DNA of 9,561 nt from an uncultured Collinsella sp. (GCA_902494715.1 CABUUJ010000069.1:1-9561), one strand, 5' to 3'. Positions 1-9,069 are shown, counted from the stretch's first letter. Made by a program: numbers and translations. Notes: a model not told the origin generated them from the letters alone.

Positions 1-22
1 GAGACAAGGTGACGTGAAACGA

Positions 23-51
23 AAGGGCGCTGACCTTCTGGTCGCGCCCTT
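23..51 (-). terminator. Intrinsic terminator after the DAHP synthase gene
   Basis: Read on the minus strand, the arms pair over about 12 bp (AAGGGCGCGACC against GGTCAGCGCCCTT, with one bulged base) around a short AGAA loop. The next bases are TCGTTTC, a modest T-rich tail. The hairpin starts 77 nt after the DAHP synthase stop codon, the right place to end that transcript. The remaining bases between the stop and the hairpin (52-127) show no gene. Confidence 0.7.
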
Positions 52-127
52 GAAGTTGAACGTCAGATTGTCCAAATGCGGCCCGCGCAGCGTCGAGCCG
101 TTACGCGGTTTGGTAAAACGCCGTAAC

Positions 128-1159
128 CTACACCCGTTCCGCGATCTCGTGGATGAGGTAGTCGGTCTTTTCCCAGCCCAGGCACGGATCGGTGATCGAC
201 TTGCCAAAGACGCCGCCGTCGACCGGCTGGTTGCCGTCCTCCAGGTAGGACTCGATCATAAAGCCCTTGACCAGCTTGGAGATGGACTCGTTGCGGCGGC
301 AGCTGTCGAGCACCTCCTTGCAAATGCGATACTGCTCAAGCGGGCGCTTACCCGAGTTGTCGTGGTTGCAGTCGATGACCGCTGCCGGATTGGCATAGCC
401 GGCGTGCTCGGTGTAGCGTTCGGCCAGGCGCTCCAGGTGCTCGTAGTGGTAGTTGGGGTAGGTGCGACCGTCGAGACCGATGTAGCCACGCATAACGGCG
501 TGCGCGAGCGGATTGCCGTCGCACTCGACCTCCCAGTTGCGGAAGATGAAGCTCTGGTGCGCCTGCGCGGCGTAAATGGAGTTGAGCATAACGGTGGTGG
601 AACCGGCGGTGGGGTTCTTCATGCCCACGGGCACCGAAATACCGCTCGACACCAGGCGATGCTCCTGGTTTTCGACCGAGCGTGCGCCCACGGCCACATA
701 GCTCAGCAGGTCAACGAGGTACTGGTAGTTGGACGGGTAGAGCATCTCATCGGCGGTAAAGAAGCCGGTCTCCTCGATGACGCGCAGGTGCATGTGGCGG
801 ATGGCCTTGACGCCCTCGAGCAGGTCGTCGGGAGCCTCGGGGTTGGGGTTGTGCAGAAGACCCTTGTAGCCGGTGCCCTTGGTACGCGGCTTGTTGGTGT
901 AGACGCGCGGAATGATGATGAGCTTGTCCTTGACCTCTTCGGCGGTCTTGGCCAGGCGGTTCATGTATTCGAGGACCGAATCCTCGCGGTCGGCAGAGCA
1001 CGGGCCGATGATGAGCACCTTGCGCGCGTCCTCGCCGGTAAAGACCTTGGCGACTTCGGCATCGAATGCCTGCTTTTTGGCGGTAAGCTCTGCGGAAAGC
1101 GGCATTTCCTCGCGGATCTCCATGGGGATCGGCAGCTTGCGTTTGAAATCCATGGCCAT
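128..1159 (-). CDS. aroF: 3-deoxy-7-phosphoheptulonate (DAHP) synthase, class I
   Basis: This cytoplasmic enzyme joins phosphoenolpyruvate and erythrose 4-phosphate to make DAHP, the first step of the shikimate route to Phe, Tyr, Trp and chorismate. The 343-residue length fits the AroF/AroG/AroH family (E. coli AroG is 350). The expected metal ligands are visible: Cys54 in IIGPCSAD, His266 in DCNHDNSGK, Glu303 in FMIESYLEDGNQ and Asp324 in SITDPCLGW. Substrate-site segments KPRT (residues 90-93), GAR (158-160) and Lys181 also align. The loop reads KNPTAG where E. coli has KNGTDG, a variant I recall from anaerobic Firmicutes homologues. The start is the first of two nearby ATGs because AAGGAGG (1166-1172) sits 6 nt upstream of it. 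The gene appears monocistronic, with a terminator on each side. Feedback specificity (Phe, Tyr or Trp) cannot be read from the sequence, so the aroF symbol means only the family. Confidence 0.96.
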   Translation of the reverse strand: MAMDFKRKLPIPMEIREEMPLSAELTAKKQAFDAEVAKVFTGEDARKVLIIGPCSADREDSVLEYMNRLAKTAEEVKDKLIIIPRVYTNKPRTKGTGYKGLLHNPNPEAPDDLLEGVKAIRHMHLRVIEETGFFTADEMLYPSNYQYLVDLLSYVAVGARSVENQEHRLVSSGISVPVGMKNPTAGSTTVMLNSIYAAQAHQSFIFRNWEVECDGNPLAHAVMRGYIGLDGRTYPNYHYEHLERLAERYTEHAGYANPAAVIDCNHDNSGKRPLEQYRICKEVLDSCRRNESISKLVKGFMIESYLEDGNQPVDGGVFGKSITDPCLGWEKTDYLIHEIAERV

Positions 1160-1434
1160 GCGGGGCCTCCTTTATCAATTAACGGCAACAATTGGCGAAT
1201 TCTCGAATGCTCGGCATTATCCGCTGTCGCACGCTAAAGTGCAAGCGAAACCTGCCGAAAAGGGACAGGTTTATTTTGGTCGGTTTTATCTGGGGAAATG
1301 TCGGCGGATGCCGGGAGGGAACGGCGCCGCGCGGGACCCTAAGGCTGTTGTCGGTTCCCCAGGAAATACCCTGTGGGCAAAAAATGCCAAATATGAGTAC
1401 GGTTGCTATCTTAGTATCATATTGCCTTCGCAAA
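1160..1434 (-). other. Long 5' leader of the DAHP synthase gene
   Basis: If the promoter at 1435-1463 is correct, the DAHP synthase mRNA has an untranslated leader of roughly 270 nt. It contains a 7-bp hairpin (arms 1248-1254 and 1266-1272), an 8-bp long-range pairing (1290-1297 with 1355-1362) enclosing a GC-rich stretch, and the left copy of the 44-bp inverted repeat. I see no leader peptide with runs of aromatic codons and no convincing T-box or TRAP sites. A regulatory role is therefore possible but unproven. Confidence 0.3.
1373..1416 (-). repeat. 44-bp inverted repeat, left copy
   Basis: On the minus strand this copy begins TACTAAGATAGCAACC and ends CATTTTTTGCCCAC. It matches the copy at 1560-1603 at 39 of 44 positions; the outer 28 bp differ at one base. 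Both copies point outward. It lies inside the predicted leader of the DAHP synthase gene. No target-site duplication is visible. Confidence 0.8.
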
Positions 1435-1463
1435 ATAATAGACATAACAGCAAAATATGTTCA
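1435..1463 (-). promoter_or_regulatory. Probable sigma-70-type promoter of the DAHP synthase gene
   Basis: On the minus strand TGAACA (1458-1463, 4/6 to consensus) and TATTAT (1435-1440, 5/6) are separated by 17 nt in an AT-rich patch. This is the best promoter match I found between the ABC-operon terminator and the DAHP synthase start. Transcription would begin near 1428. Confidence 0.4.
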
Positions 1464-1559
1464 TTAACGTAAACACATATAAGTTCGCTATAGGGCTGTT
1501 TGATCAATTTAGGGACGCGTGTAAGCCGTGAAAACGGCATTTGGGGCTGTTTTGGCTGT

Positions 1560-1603
1560 TACTAAAAAAGTAACAGTACTCATATTTGCCATTTTTTGCC
1601 CAC
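1560..1603 (+). repeat. 44-bp inverted repeat, right copy
   Basis: Partner of the repeat at 1373-1416, in the opposite orientation, with 143 bp between the copies. It begins TACTAAAAAAGTAACA and ends CATTTTTTGCCCAC. The first part also forms a small GTTAC/GTAAC hairpin (1558-1574). Between the copies lie a GCCGT-GAAA-ACGGC hairpin (1525-1538), the probable DAHP synthase promoter and copies of the heptamer GGCTGTT. I see no gene in this interval. Confidence 0.8.
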
Positions 1604-1662
1604 GGGCTTCGAAGGGGCTGTCAATCAGGTCCCAGGGGAGGCGGTTCGAGGGTCGCAAAACA

Positions 1663-1698
1663 AAAACGGGGGCGCAGGTTGTCCTGCGCCCCCGTTTT
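1663..1698 (-). terminator. Strong intrinsic terminator of the MarR-ABC operon
   Basis: A perfect 16-bp stem (AAAACGGGGGCGCAGG and its complement) closes a 4-nt loop. On the minus strand it is followed by a T-rich run, TGTTTTG, directly after the TTTT at the end of the stem. It begins 31 nt beyond the stop codon of the last ABC gene. Because both arms end in A/T runs it could also work on the plus strand. Confidence 0.9.
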
Positions 1699-1728
1699 CT
1701 TGGCATTGCGGTTGTTTGCCGCCGGTTT

Positions 1729-3585
1729 TTACGCCGCCTCGTCGAATTGCGAGTTATACAGGTCGGCGTAGAAGCCGCCCTGGGCGAGTAACTCGTCGTG
1801 CGTGCCCTTCTCGACGATGTCGCCGTCGCGAATTACCAAGATCACATCGGCGTTGCGGATCGTGGACAGACGGTGTGCGATGACAAAGCTGGTACGGCCC
1901 TGCATCAGCGCATCCATGGCACGCTGAATAAGCTCCTCGGTACGAGTGTCAACGTTGGAGGTCGCCTCGTCCAGAATCAGCGCCGGGCGGTCGGCCAAAA
2001 TGGCACGGGCGATGGTCACGAGCTGGCGCTGACCCTGCGACAGGTTAGTGCCCTCCTCGTTAATCATAAAGTCATAACCGCCGGCAAGCGTATGGATAAA
2101 GTGGTCGCAACGTGCGGCGCGCGCGGCGGCTTCGACCTCGGCATCGCTCGCATCGGGGCGTCCGTAGCGGATGTTCTCGCGGATGGTGCCGTTAAACAGC
2201 CAGGTATCCTGCAGCACCATGGCAAACTCGCCGCGCAGCGCCGCGCGGTCCCAGTCGCGCACGTCGACGCCCTCGACGCGCAGCGAACCGTCGTCCACGT
2301 CGTAAAAGCGCTGCAGCAGCTTAATGAGCGTGGTCTTGCCGGCGCCGGTGGGGCCGACGATGGCAATGGTCTGGCCGGGCTGCGCCTCGCAGCTAAAGTC
2401 GTGGATGATGGTCTTGTCGGGCGTGTAGCCAAACTTGACATGGTCGAACTCCACGTGGCCGGGACGCCTCTCGGGAATCTGCGCGTCGGCCTTCTGCTCC
2501 TCCTCGGGCGCGGCCAGGAACTCAAAGACGCGCTCGGTGGCGGCTGCCATCGACTGCATCGTGTTGCTCACGTTGCCCAGCTGCTGCACCGGCTGCGTAA
2601 AGTTGCGCACGTACTGGATAAAGCTCTGGATGTCGCCGGGCGTGGCATTGCCGGTCAGCGCGAGCTGCGCGCCCACCACGACGACGCCCACGTAACCCAT
2701 GTTGCCCACCAAGCTCATAAGCGGCATCATCAGGCCCGACAGGAACTGCGAGCGCCAGCCACTAATAAAGAGGCGGTCGTTTTGACGGTCGAACTCTTCG
2801 ATCGAGGCCTCGGCGCGGTCGAACACCTGAATGACGTTCTGGCCGGCAAAGTCTTCCTCGATAATGCCGTTGACGGCGCCCAGAACCTGCTGTTGCTCGC
2901 GGAAGTACGGCTGCGAGAAGTGAATCATTACGGTCAAGATAATCGCGGCGGCCGGCAGCGTGAGCACGGTGACGCCGGTAAGCGGCAGGCTGATCGAAAG
3001 CATCATGACGAGCACGCCGATAATCTGCGTCACCGACGTGATGAGCTGCGTCACGCTCTGGTTGAGCGACTGACCCAGCGTATCGACGTCGTTGGTGATG
3101 CGGCTGAGTACGTCTCCCTTGCTGTGGCCGTTGAAGTAACTCATCGGCACGACGGCAATCTTGGCGGCGATTTCCTTGCGCATGCGGTAGCAGATCTTTT
3201 GCGTGACGCCGGTCATGAGCCAGCCCTGGACCAGGCTGCAGACAGAGCTCGCCAGATACAGGCAGAGCAAAAAGCCGAGCGTCTTGGCGATCCAGTCAAA
3301 GTCAACGTCGCCGGTGCCGTTGACCTTGGCGACCAGGCCTTCGAACAGCTTGGTCGTAACCTGGCCGAGCACCTTGGGTCCCACAATGTTAAAGATGACC
3401 GAGCACACGGCAAAGGCGACGGCGGCAAACACGGCAATCTTGTGCTGGCCGATATAGCCGAGCAGCTGCCTCATGGTGCCCTTAAAGTCCTTGGCCTTTT
3501 CGCCGCGACGCATGCCGCCCATGCGGCCCATGGGACCACGCTGGCGGGTGGGCTTGGGAATCTGAGTCTTGGTCTCGTCTGCCAT
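1729..3585 (-). CDS. ABC exporter half-transporter, subunit B (canonical Walker B Glu, LSQGQ signature)
   Basis: This is a half-transporter of 618 residues, a membrane domain fused to an ATPase domain, that should pair with the product of the preceding gene in an export complex. Membrane helices span about residues 45-345. The ATPase domain follows: Walker A GPTGAGKT (411-418), Q-loop Gln459, signature LSQGQRQL (515-522), Walker B ALILDE with catalytic Glu540, and switch His571. The signature departs from LSGGQ while the Glu and His are intact, as in one partner of asymmetric heterodimeric exporters such as TM287/288, LmrCD and BmrCD. The N-terminus has a Gly/Arg/Met-rich basic stretch (about 11-33). 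Its ATG shares one base with the stop of the gene before it (TAATG), and its AAGGAGG site lies in the last codons of that gene, suggesting translational coupling. The substrate is unknown; drug, peptide or lipid export are all possible. Confidence 0.95.
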   Translation of the reverse strand: MADETKTQIPKPTRQRGPMGRMGGMRRGEKAKDFKGTMRQLLGYIGQHKIAVFAAVAFAVCSVIFNIVGPKVLGQVTTKLFEGLVAKVNGTGDVDFDWIAKTLGFLLCLYLASSVCSLVQGWLMTGVTQKICYRMRKEIAAKIAVVPMSYFNGHSKGDVLSRITNDVDTLGQSLNQSVTQLITSVTQIIGVLVMMLSISLPLTGVTVLTLPAAAIILTVMIHFSQPYFREQQQVLGAVNGIIEEDFAGQNVIQVFDRAEASIEEFDRQNDRLFISGWRSQFLSGLMMPLMSLVGNMGYVGVVVVGAQLALTGNATPGDIQSFIQYVRNFTQPVQQLGNVSNTMQSMAAATERVFEFLAAPEEEQKADAQIPERRPGHVEFDHVKFGYTPDKTIIHDFSCEAQPGQTIAIVGPTGAGKTTLIKLLQRFYDVDDGSLRVEGVDVRDWDRAALRGEFAMVLQDTWLFNGTIRENIRYGRPDASDAEVEAAARAARCDHFIHTLAGGYDFMINEEGTNLSQGQRQLVTIARAILADRPALILDEATSNVDTRTEELIQRAMDALMQGRTSFVIAHRLSTIRNADVILVIRDGDIVEKGTHDELLAQGGFYADLYNSQFDEAA

Positions 3586-5951
3586 TAGCGCTCGCCTCCT
3601 TCCATGACGGCTGCAATTTCTTCTTGGGTAAGCCCCAGCTCCTCGGCGGAAAGCTGCGACTGTGCGATCTCCAGGTACGCCGGGCAGTTGCGCAGCAGCT
3701 CCTCGTGCGTGCCGGTGCCCACTACGTGGCCGTCGTCGAGCACGATGATCTGGTCGGCGTGCATGATGGTCGCGATGCGCTGGGCCACGACCACGAGCGC
3801 GGCGTCGGTGACGTTTTTGGCCAACTCCTCGCGCAGGCGAGCGTCGGTCTTGTAGTCGAGGGCGCTAAACGAGTCATCGAACACCACGACCTCGGGCTTT
3901 TTGGCCAACGCGCGGGCGATGGCCAGGCGTTGGCGCTGACCGCCCGAGACATTGGAGCCGCCCTGGCTGATGGGGGAGTCGTAGCCGCCCTCGCGCTCGG
4001 CGATAAAGTCTTCCGCCTGGGCGACGCGTGCTGCCTGGCGCATATCCTCGTCACTCACCATGTCGCCGGCAAACTTGAGGTTGCTCTCGACGGTACCCGA
4101 GAACAGACGACCCTGCTGCGGAATATAACCGATGCGGCGACGCAGCTCGGAGAGAGTCATGTCACGCACGTCGATGCCGTCGAGCGAAATGCTGCCGCCC
4201 GTGACGTCGTACAGGCGCGGGATGAGCTGCACAAGCGTGGACTTGCCCGAACCCGTGGAGCCAATGATGCCGAGCATCTGGCCGGCGTGCGTGGTGAAGT
4301 TTACGCCGCTAATGACGTCGGCGCGGGCATCGGGATACTGGAAGCTCACGTCACGGAAGGTGAGCTCGCCGCGCGGCGCGCTGGCCGCGGGCAGTTTGGG
4401 CGAGGCAGGGTCGTTGATGCTCGTGGGGCAGGTGATGACCTCTTCCACGCGCTCGGCTGCGACCTCGGCGCGGGGCAGGATGACCGAAACCATGGTGAGG
4501 ATCATAAACGCCATGACGATCTGCATGGTGTAGGAGATGAACGCCATCATGTTGCCGACCTGCATCACGCCGTCGGACACGCCCTGCGCGCCAAACCAGA
4601 CGATAAGCACGGTGATGCAGTTCATGACGAGCATCATAAGCGGCATCATAAAACTCATAGCGCGGTTGGTGTAGAGCTGCGTGGTCATCAGGTCGAGCGA
4701 AGCCTTGTCAAAACGCTCGAGCTCATGCTCCTCGCGGTTGAACGAGCGGATGGGCATAAGGCCGTCGAGCAGCTCGCGGGCGGTAAGGTTCACACGGTCC
4801 ACAAAGCTCTGCATCTTTTTGAACTTGGGCATGGTGAGGCCCATAAGCACGCCGACGACGGCCGAGACCGCGATGATGGCCACGGCGATGGTCCACTCTA
4901 GGCCGGTATGGTTGGCCAGGACGCGCATGACGGCGACGATGCCCATGACGGGGGCCATCAGACACATGCGGATAAACAGGGTTGCGGCCATCTGGATCTG
5001 CTGAATGTCGTTGGTGCAGCGGGTGATGAGCGAGGCCTGGCTAAACTTGCCCACCTCGGCCGGCGAGAAGTGCATAACCTTTTTGAAGGTCTCGCGGCGC
5101 AGGTCGCGGGCGATGGAGCAGGCGGTGCGCGAGGCCACGGCACCGGTCAGGATGGTGGCGACGAGCGAGATCAGGCACAGACCAAACATCGTGGTCGCCA
5201 TGCGGCCCAGGTAGGCGTTCTGAACGTCGGCGGGGTCGATGCCCTGCGCCTTGTACTCGTCTTGCATATAGCTCACGGCGCGTTGGGTCACGATGGAACC
5301 CGACATGGAGCCCATTTTGTCCGCCATTTGGTTGGCACCCTCGACGAGCTTGCCCTGGTCGATTAGGCCGCCTTCAACGCCCAGACGCAGGCTCTTCATG
5401 GTGATCTTACCGCCGTCGGCATCAATCTGCTTTTGCATGTTCTGCGCCGCTGCGGCCTTCTGCTGCATCTCGGCGAGCTGCTCGGGCGTCATCGCTGCCA
5501 TTTGCTCGGGGGTGGGCATGGCCTGGGCGGCGTTGTTGTCTTTCTCGCTGGACGAGCCCATCATGTCGCCCATGGAGTTGGCGTCGATGCCTTGGTTGAG
5601 CGAAAGGACGACGGTCTCGGGCAGGCTCATAATGTCAGCGAGCTTGCTGCCGTCGGCGCGCTCGTCCTCGGTGCCCTTGTACGTGCGAATCCCGTTTTTG
5701 TCTGCCTTGCTAAACACGGCCTCCACAGCCTTGGCGTCCTTGGCGCTCATAAAGAGTTCGAGGTCGTCGAGCGATTCGGCGCGAATGGTGTCGGGCACGG
5801 GCGAGGCGATGCCGCCTTGCTGCACGCCCACGTCGACGATGTCGCTCATATAGGTAGGCAGTGCCAGATCGGCGTTGCAGCTGATTACGATAAGTACGAT
5901 AGCTGCAAACAGTGCCAGGACATGTTTTTTAAAGAGCTTGAGAATCCTCAC
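3585..5951 (-). CDS. ABC exporter half-transporter, subunit A (degenerate ATP site, large extracytoplasmic insert)
   Basis: Partner of the downstream half-transporter. After helix 1 (about residues 8-28) comes a hydrophilic segment of about 200 residues (roughly 45-245), then helix 2 (about 251-275) and the rest of the membrane domain to about 490. The insert should face outside and contains a Met/Gln/Ala-rich, helix-prone stretch (about 141-176); it explains the length of 788 against about 580-600 usual. The ATPase domain has Walker A GSTGSGKST (564-572), signature VSGGQRQR (668-675) and Walker B VVVFDD, where Asp693 replaces the catalytic Glu, and Gln724 replaces the switch His. With LSQGQ in the partner, one composite ATP site should be poorly hydrolytic and the other (B's Walker motifs with A's signature) active. 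The start is GTG, overlapping the regulator's TGA (GTGA), with AAAGGAG 9 nt upstream. Confidence 0.94.
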   Translation of the reverse strand: MRILKLFKKHVLALFAAIVLIVISCNADLALPTYMSDIVDVGVQQGGIASPVPDTIRAESLDDLELFMSAKDAKAVEAVFSKADKNGIRTYKGTEDERADGSKLADIMSLPETVVLSLNQGIDANSMGDMMGSSSEKDNNAAQAMPTPEQMAAMTPEQLAEMQQKAAAAQNMQKQIDADGGKITMKSLRLGVEGGLIDQGKLVEGANQMADKMGSMSGSIVTQRAVSYMQDEYKAQGIDPADVQNAYLGRMATTMFGLCLISLVATILTGAVASRTACSIARDLRRETFKKVMHFSPAEVGKFSQASLITRCTNDIQQIQMAATLFIRMCLMAPVMGIVAVMRVLANHTGLEWTIAVAIIAVSAVVGVLMGLTMPKFKKMQSFVDRVNLTARELLDGLMPIRSFNREEHELERFDKASLDLMTTQLYTNRAMSFMMPLMMLVMNCITVLIVWFGAQGVSDGVMQVGNMMAFISYTMQIVMAFMILTMVSVILPRAEVAAERVEEVITCPTSINDPASPKLPAASAPRGELTFRDVSFQYPDARADVISGVNFTTHAGQMLGIIGSTGSGKSTLVQLIPRLYDVTGGSISLDGIDVRDMTLSELRRRIGYIPQQGRLFSGTVESNLKFAGDMVSDEDMRQAARVAQAEDFIAEREGGYDSPISQGGSNVSGGQRQRLAIARALAKKPEVVVFDDSFSALDYKTDARLREELAKNVTDAALVVVAQRIATIMHADQIIVLDDGHVVGTGTHEELLRNCPAYLEIAQSQLSAEELGLTQEEIAAVMEGGER

Positions 5952-6397
5952 TCGGCATCTCTCCTTTCTTGATTGCGGTCGATAATTTCGTTGGCACGTC
6001 TTAGAAGGCGCACCATCTCTTGGGTATCTGTTTCGCCGAGCTGCTCGAGGAAAGCCGCAGTGCGGTTCTCGAATTCCCGACGTTTGATTTCGAGATCCTG
6101 GAATCCTTTGTCGGTCACCGTGACGTGTACGCGACGACGGTCGGTCTTTGAGTGCTCGCGCTCGACCCAGCCCTTGGCTTCGAGAGCGCGTAGGATATTG
6201 GCGATGCGGGCACTCGAGACCCAGGCGCGATCAGCGAGTTCGCTCGGCGTGAGCGAACCGCCGGCGAGTATGAGGGCGCGCATGACGGCCATCTCGCCGC
6301 CGAGGGCTTTGTCCGCAAAGCGCGAAATGCGCTGATGCATGCTGCCGAACTCGGTAAGGAGCTGACGCCCAAGTTCACGGAAATCGGTATCTTCCAC
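5948..6397 (-). CDS. MarR-family winged-helix transcriptional regulator
   Basis: A 149-residue protein of typical MarR length that binds DNA as a dimer. The helix-turn-helix is around residues 50-80 (TPSELADRAWVSSARIANIL), followed by the wing with the characteristic Asp-Arg pair in KTDRRRVHVTVTDKG (about 84-97) and a C-terminal helical dimerisation region. It is the first gene of the operon and overlaps the exporter gene by 4 nt, so it most likely represses its own operon and is released by a ligand that the exporter handles; this is inference from family practice. A weak possible operator, TTTC-GGT-GAAA, lies at 6424-6434. I chose the GTG at 6395-6397 because AGGGG lies 6 nt upstream of it; the adjacent in-frame TTG (6398-6400) would add one residue but leaves only 3 nt of spacing. 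Confidence 0.92.
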   Translation of the reverse strand: MEDTDFRELGRQLLTEFGSMHQRISRFADKALGGEMAVMRALILAGGSLTPSELADRAWVSSARIANILRALEAKGWVEREHSKTDRRRVHVTVTDKGFQDLEIKRREFENRTAAFLEQLGETDTQEMVRLLRRANEIIDRNQERRDAE

Positions 6398-6544
6398 CAA
6401 AAACCCCTAACACTAGAAACTATTTTCGGTGAAAGATGATACCCCCGCACGCGCACCCTATACGGTAGATTTTGGGACATGCCTAGAAAACAACCTTTAG
6501 GCGACCTCCGTACACCGTCGGTATCAGCAAAGTTAGGGGTAGAT

Positions 6545-6574
6545 CTCTGAGCACGTCCTAAAGCCCACTCAGAG
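6545..6574. repeat. Perfect 7-bp inverted repeat upstream of PFL
   Basis: CTCTGAG (6545-6551) and CTCAGAG (6568-6574) flank 16 nt. No T-run follows on either strand, so it is not an evident terminator. It could be an operator or a chance hairpin. Confidence 0.4.
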
Positions 6575-6651
6575 GCACTTTACCCTGCTAAAGCTGGCAT
6601 AACAGCTAGAGTGAACGTCGTACAAAGGCAAGGAAAAAACTAAACAAATCG

Positions 6652-6670
6652 GTGAACGGTAGTTGTTCAC
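6652..6670. promoter_or_regulatory. Candidate operator: GTGAAC-N7-GTTCAC palindrome
   Basis: Two perfect 6-bp half-sites (6652-6657 and 6665-6670) have centres 13 nt apart, a geometry suited to a dimeric regulator. They lie about 40 bp upstream of the AT-rich patch that is the likeliest PFL promoter. A further half-site GTGAACG occurs at 6611-6617. The binding protein is unknown. Confidence 0.35.
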
Positions 6671-6946
6671 GCTCGCATTTCCTGCGGGTTTGTAAAAAAC
6701 GCCCTTATGATATAAAAAAAGAAACATATAACAGCCCAGATGGAGAGGGTCGCTATGTTATCCTTCTCAAAAGGGTGAAATCTTGGGTTTTGGGTTGCAG
6801 TTCCAAGGTGGACAAACGTTTTTCCCTGCACCAACATGTGGTGAAGAACGGAAGAAGCCGGTAGTGCAAGCCGAAAATTCAAGAATTCAATAAGCAGCGG
6901 TGTGAGAGAGCGCCGCATAACACGTAACTAGGAGCGTGGTTACACA

Positions 6947-8998
<2,052 letters not shown>

Positions 8999-8999
8999 C

Positions 9000-9024
9000 T
9001 ATTGTTAGTGCTATACTAACAATA
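9000..9024 (+). promoter_or_regulatory. Perfect 10-bp hairpin with embedded extended -10 motif
   Basis: TATTGTTAGT and its exact complement flank a 5-nt centre, beginning 2 nt after the pflB stop. The palindrome also contains TGCTATACT (9009-9017), a TGn extended -10 with a 5/6 TATACT box but no good -35. It could be a promoter for the small downstream gene, an operator, or an mRNA 3'-end stabiliser. No U-run follows, so it is not a typical terminator. Confidence 0.4.
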
Positions 9025-9033
9025 ACGATTACT

Positions 9034-9069
9034 GATTAGCGCGCCGGTTTCGGCCGGCGCCTATTAATC
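9034..9069 (+). other. GC-rich stem-loop just upstream of the radical-domain gene
   Basis: GCGCCGG (9041-9047) pairs with CCGGCGC (9054-9060) around a TTTCGG loop. GATTA (9034-9038) and TAATC (9065-9069) can extend the stem across an internal loop. It ends one base before the GAAGGAG ribosome binding region, leaving that site free. With no T-tract it is not an intrinsic terminator; a stable 5' hairpin of this kind can protect a downstream mRNA from decay. Confidence 0.5.

Larger units (their letters stand above)
6398..6946. other. Intergenic region between divergent regulator and PFL genes
   Basis: These 549 bp hold no convincing gene. They should contain the divergent promoters. On the minus side the best match is TAGGCA-17-TATAGG (6457-6485), which is weak. 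On the plus side an AT-rich patch at 6690-6732 contains TATAAA (6711-6716) with TTGTAA 15 nt upstream, also below consensus. Small inverted repeats occur at 6481-6502 (GCCTA/TAGGC), 6545-6574, 6592-6607 (AGCTG/CAGCT) and 6652-6670. The last 200 bases, probably the PFL mRNA leader, contain short hairpins at 6782-6807, 6829-6843 and 6897-6916. I see no clear FNR box (TTGAT-N4-ATCAA) and no recognisable riboswitch. Confidence 0.5.

Noticed and set aside
14..1237. 407-codon plus-strand open frame
   Set aside because: It lies antisense to the clearly recognisable DAHP synthase. Its Val/Ala/Leu/His-rich translation is a by-product of GC-biased codons, with no known motif.
1248..1272. Hairpin followed by TTTATTTT on the plus strand, resembling a terminator
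   Set aside because: No plus-strand gene lies upstream to terminate, and on the minus strand the tail is poor. I mention it only as part of the leader.
1310..1345. T-box-like string GGGAACGGCGCCGCG on the plus strand
   Set aside because: It lacks the conserved GGTGG-ACCGCG core, is on the wrong strand for the DAHP synthase gene, and has no terminator and gene downstream.
1179..1791. Small open frames at 1179-1445 (-) and 1528-1791 (+), both encoding VLIF-IFCP
   Set aside because: The shared peptide comes from the inverted DNA repeat rather than from protein homology. Neither has a convincing ribosome binding site, and the second runs into the end of the ABC gene.
1798..3588. 596-codon plus-strand open frame, and the 425-codon one at 3624-4901
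   Set aside because: Both are antisense to the ABC genes, which have complete motifs. The His/Asp/Gly/Ala-rich translations are typical shadows.
6652..6864. 70-codon plus-strand open frame upstream of pflB
   Set aside because: No ribosome binding site and no recognisable family; it overlaps the likely PFL promoter and leader.
6750..6946. ZTP (pfl motif) or other riboswitch in the PFL leader
   Set aside because: The conserved ZTP core, including CCGCCTGGGC, is absent, and the short hairpins fit no class I know.
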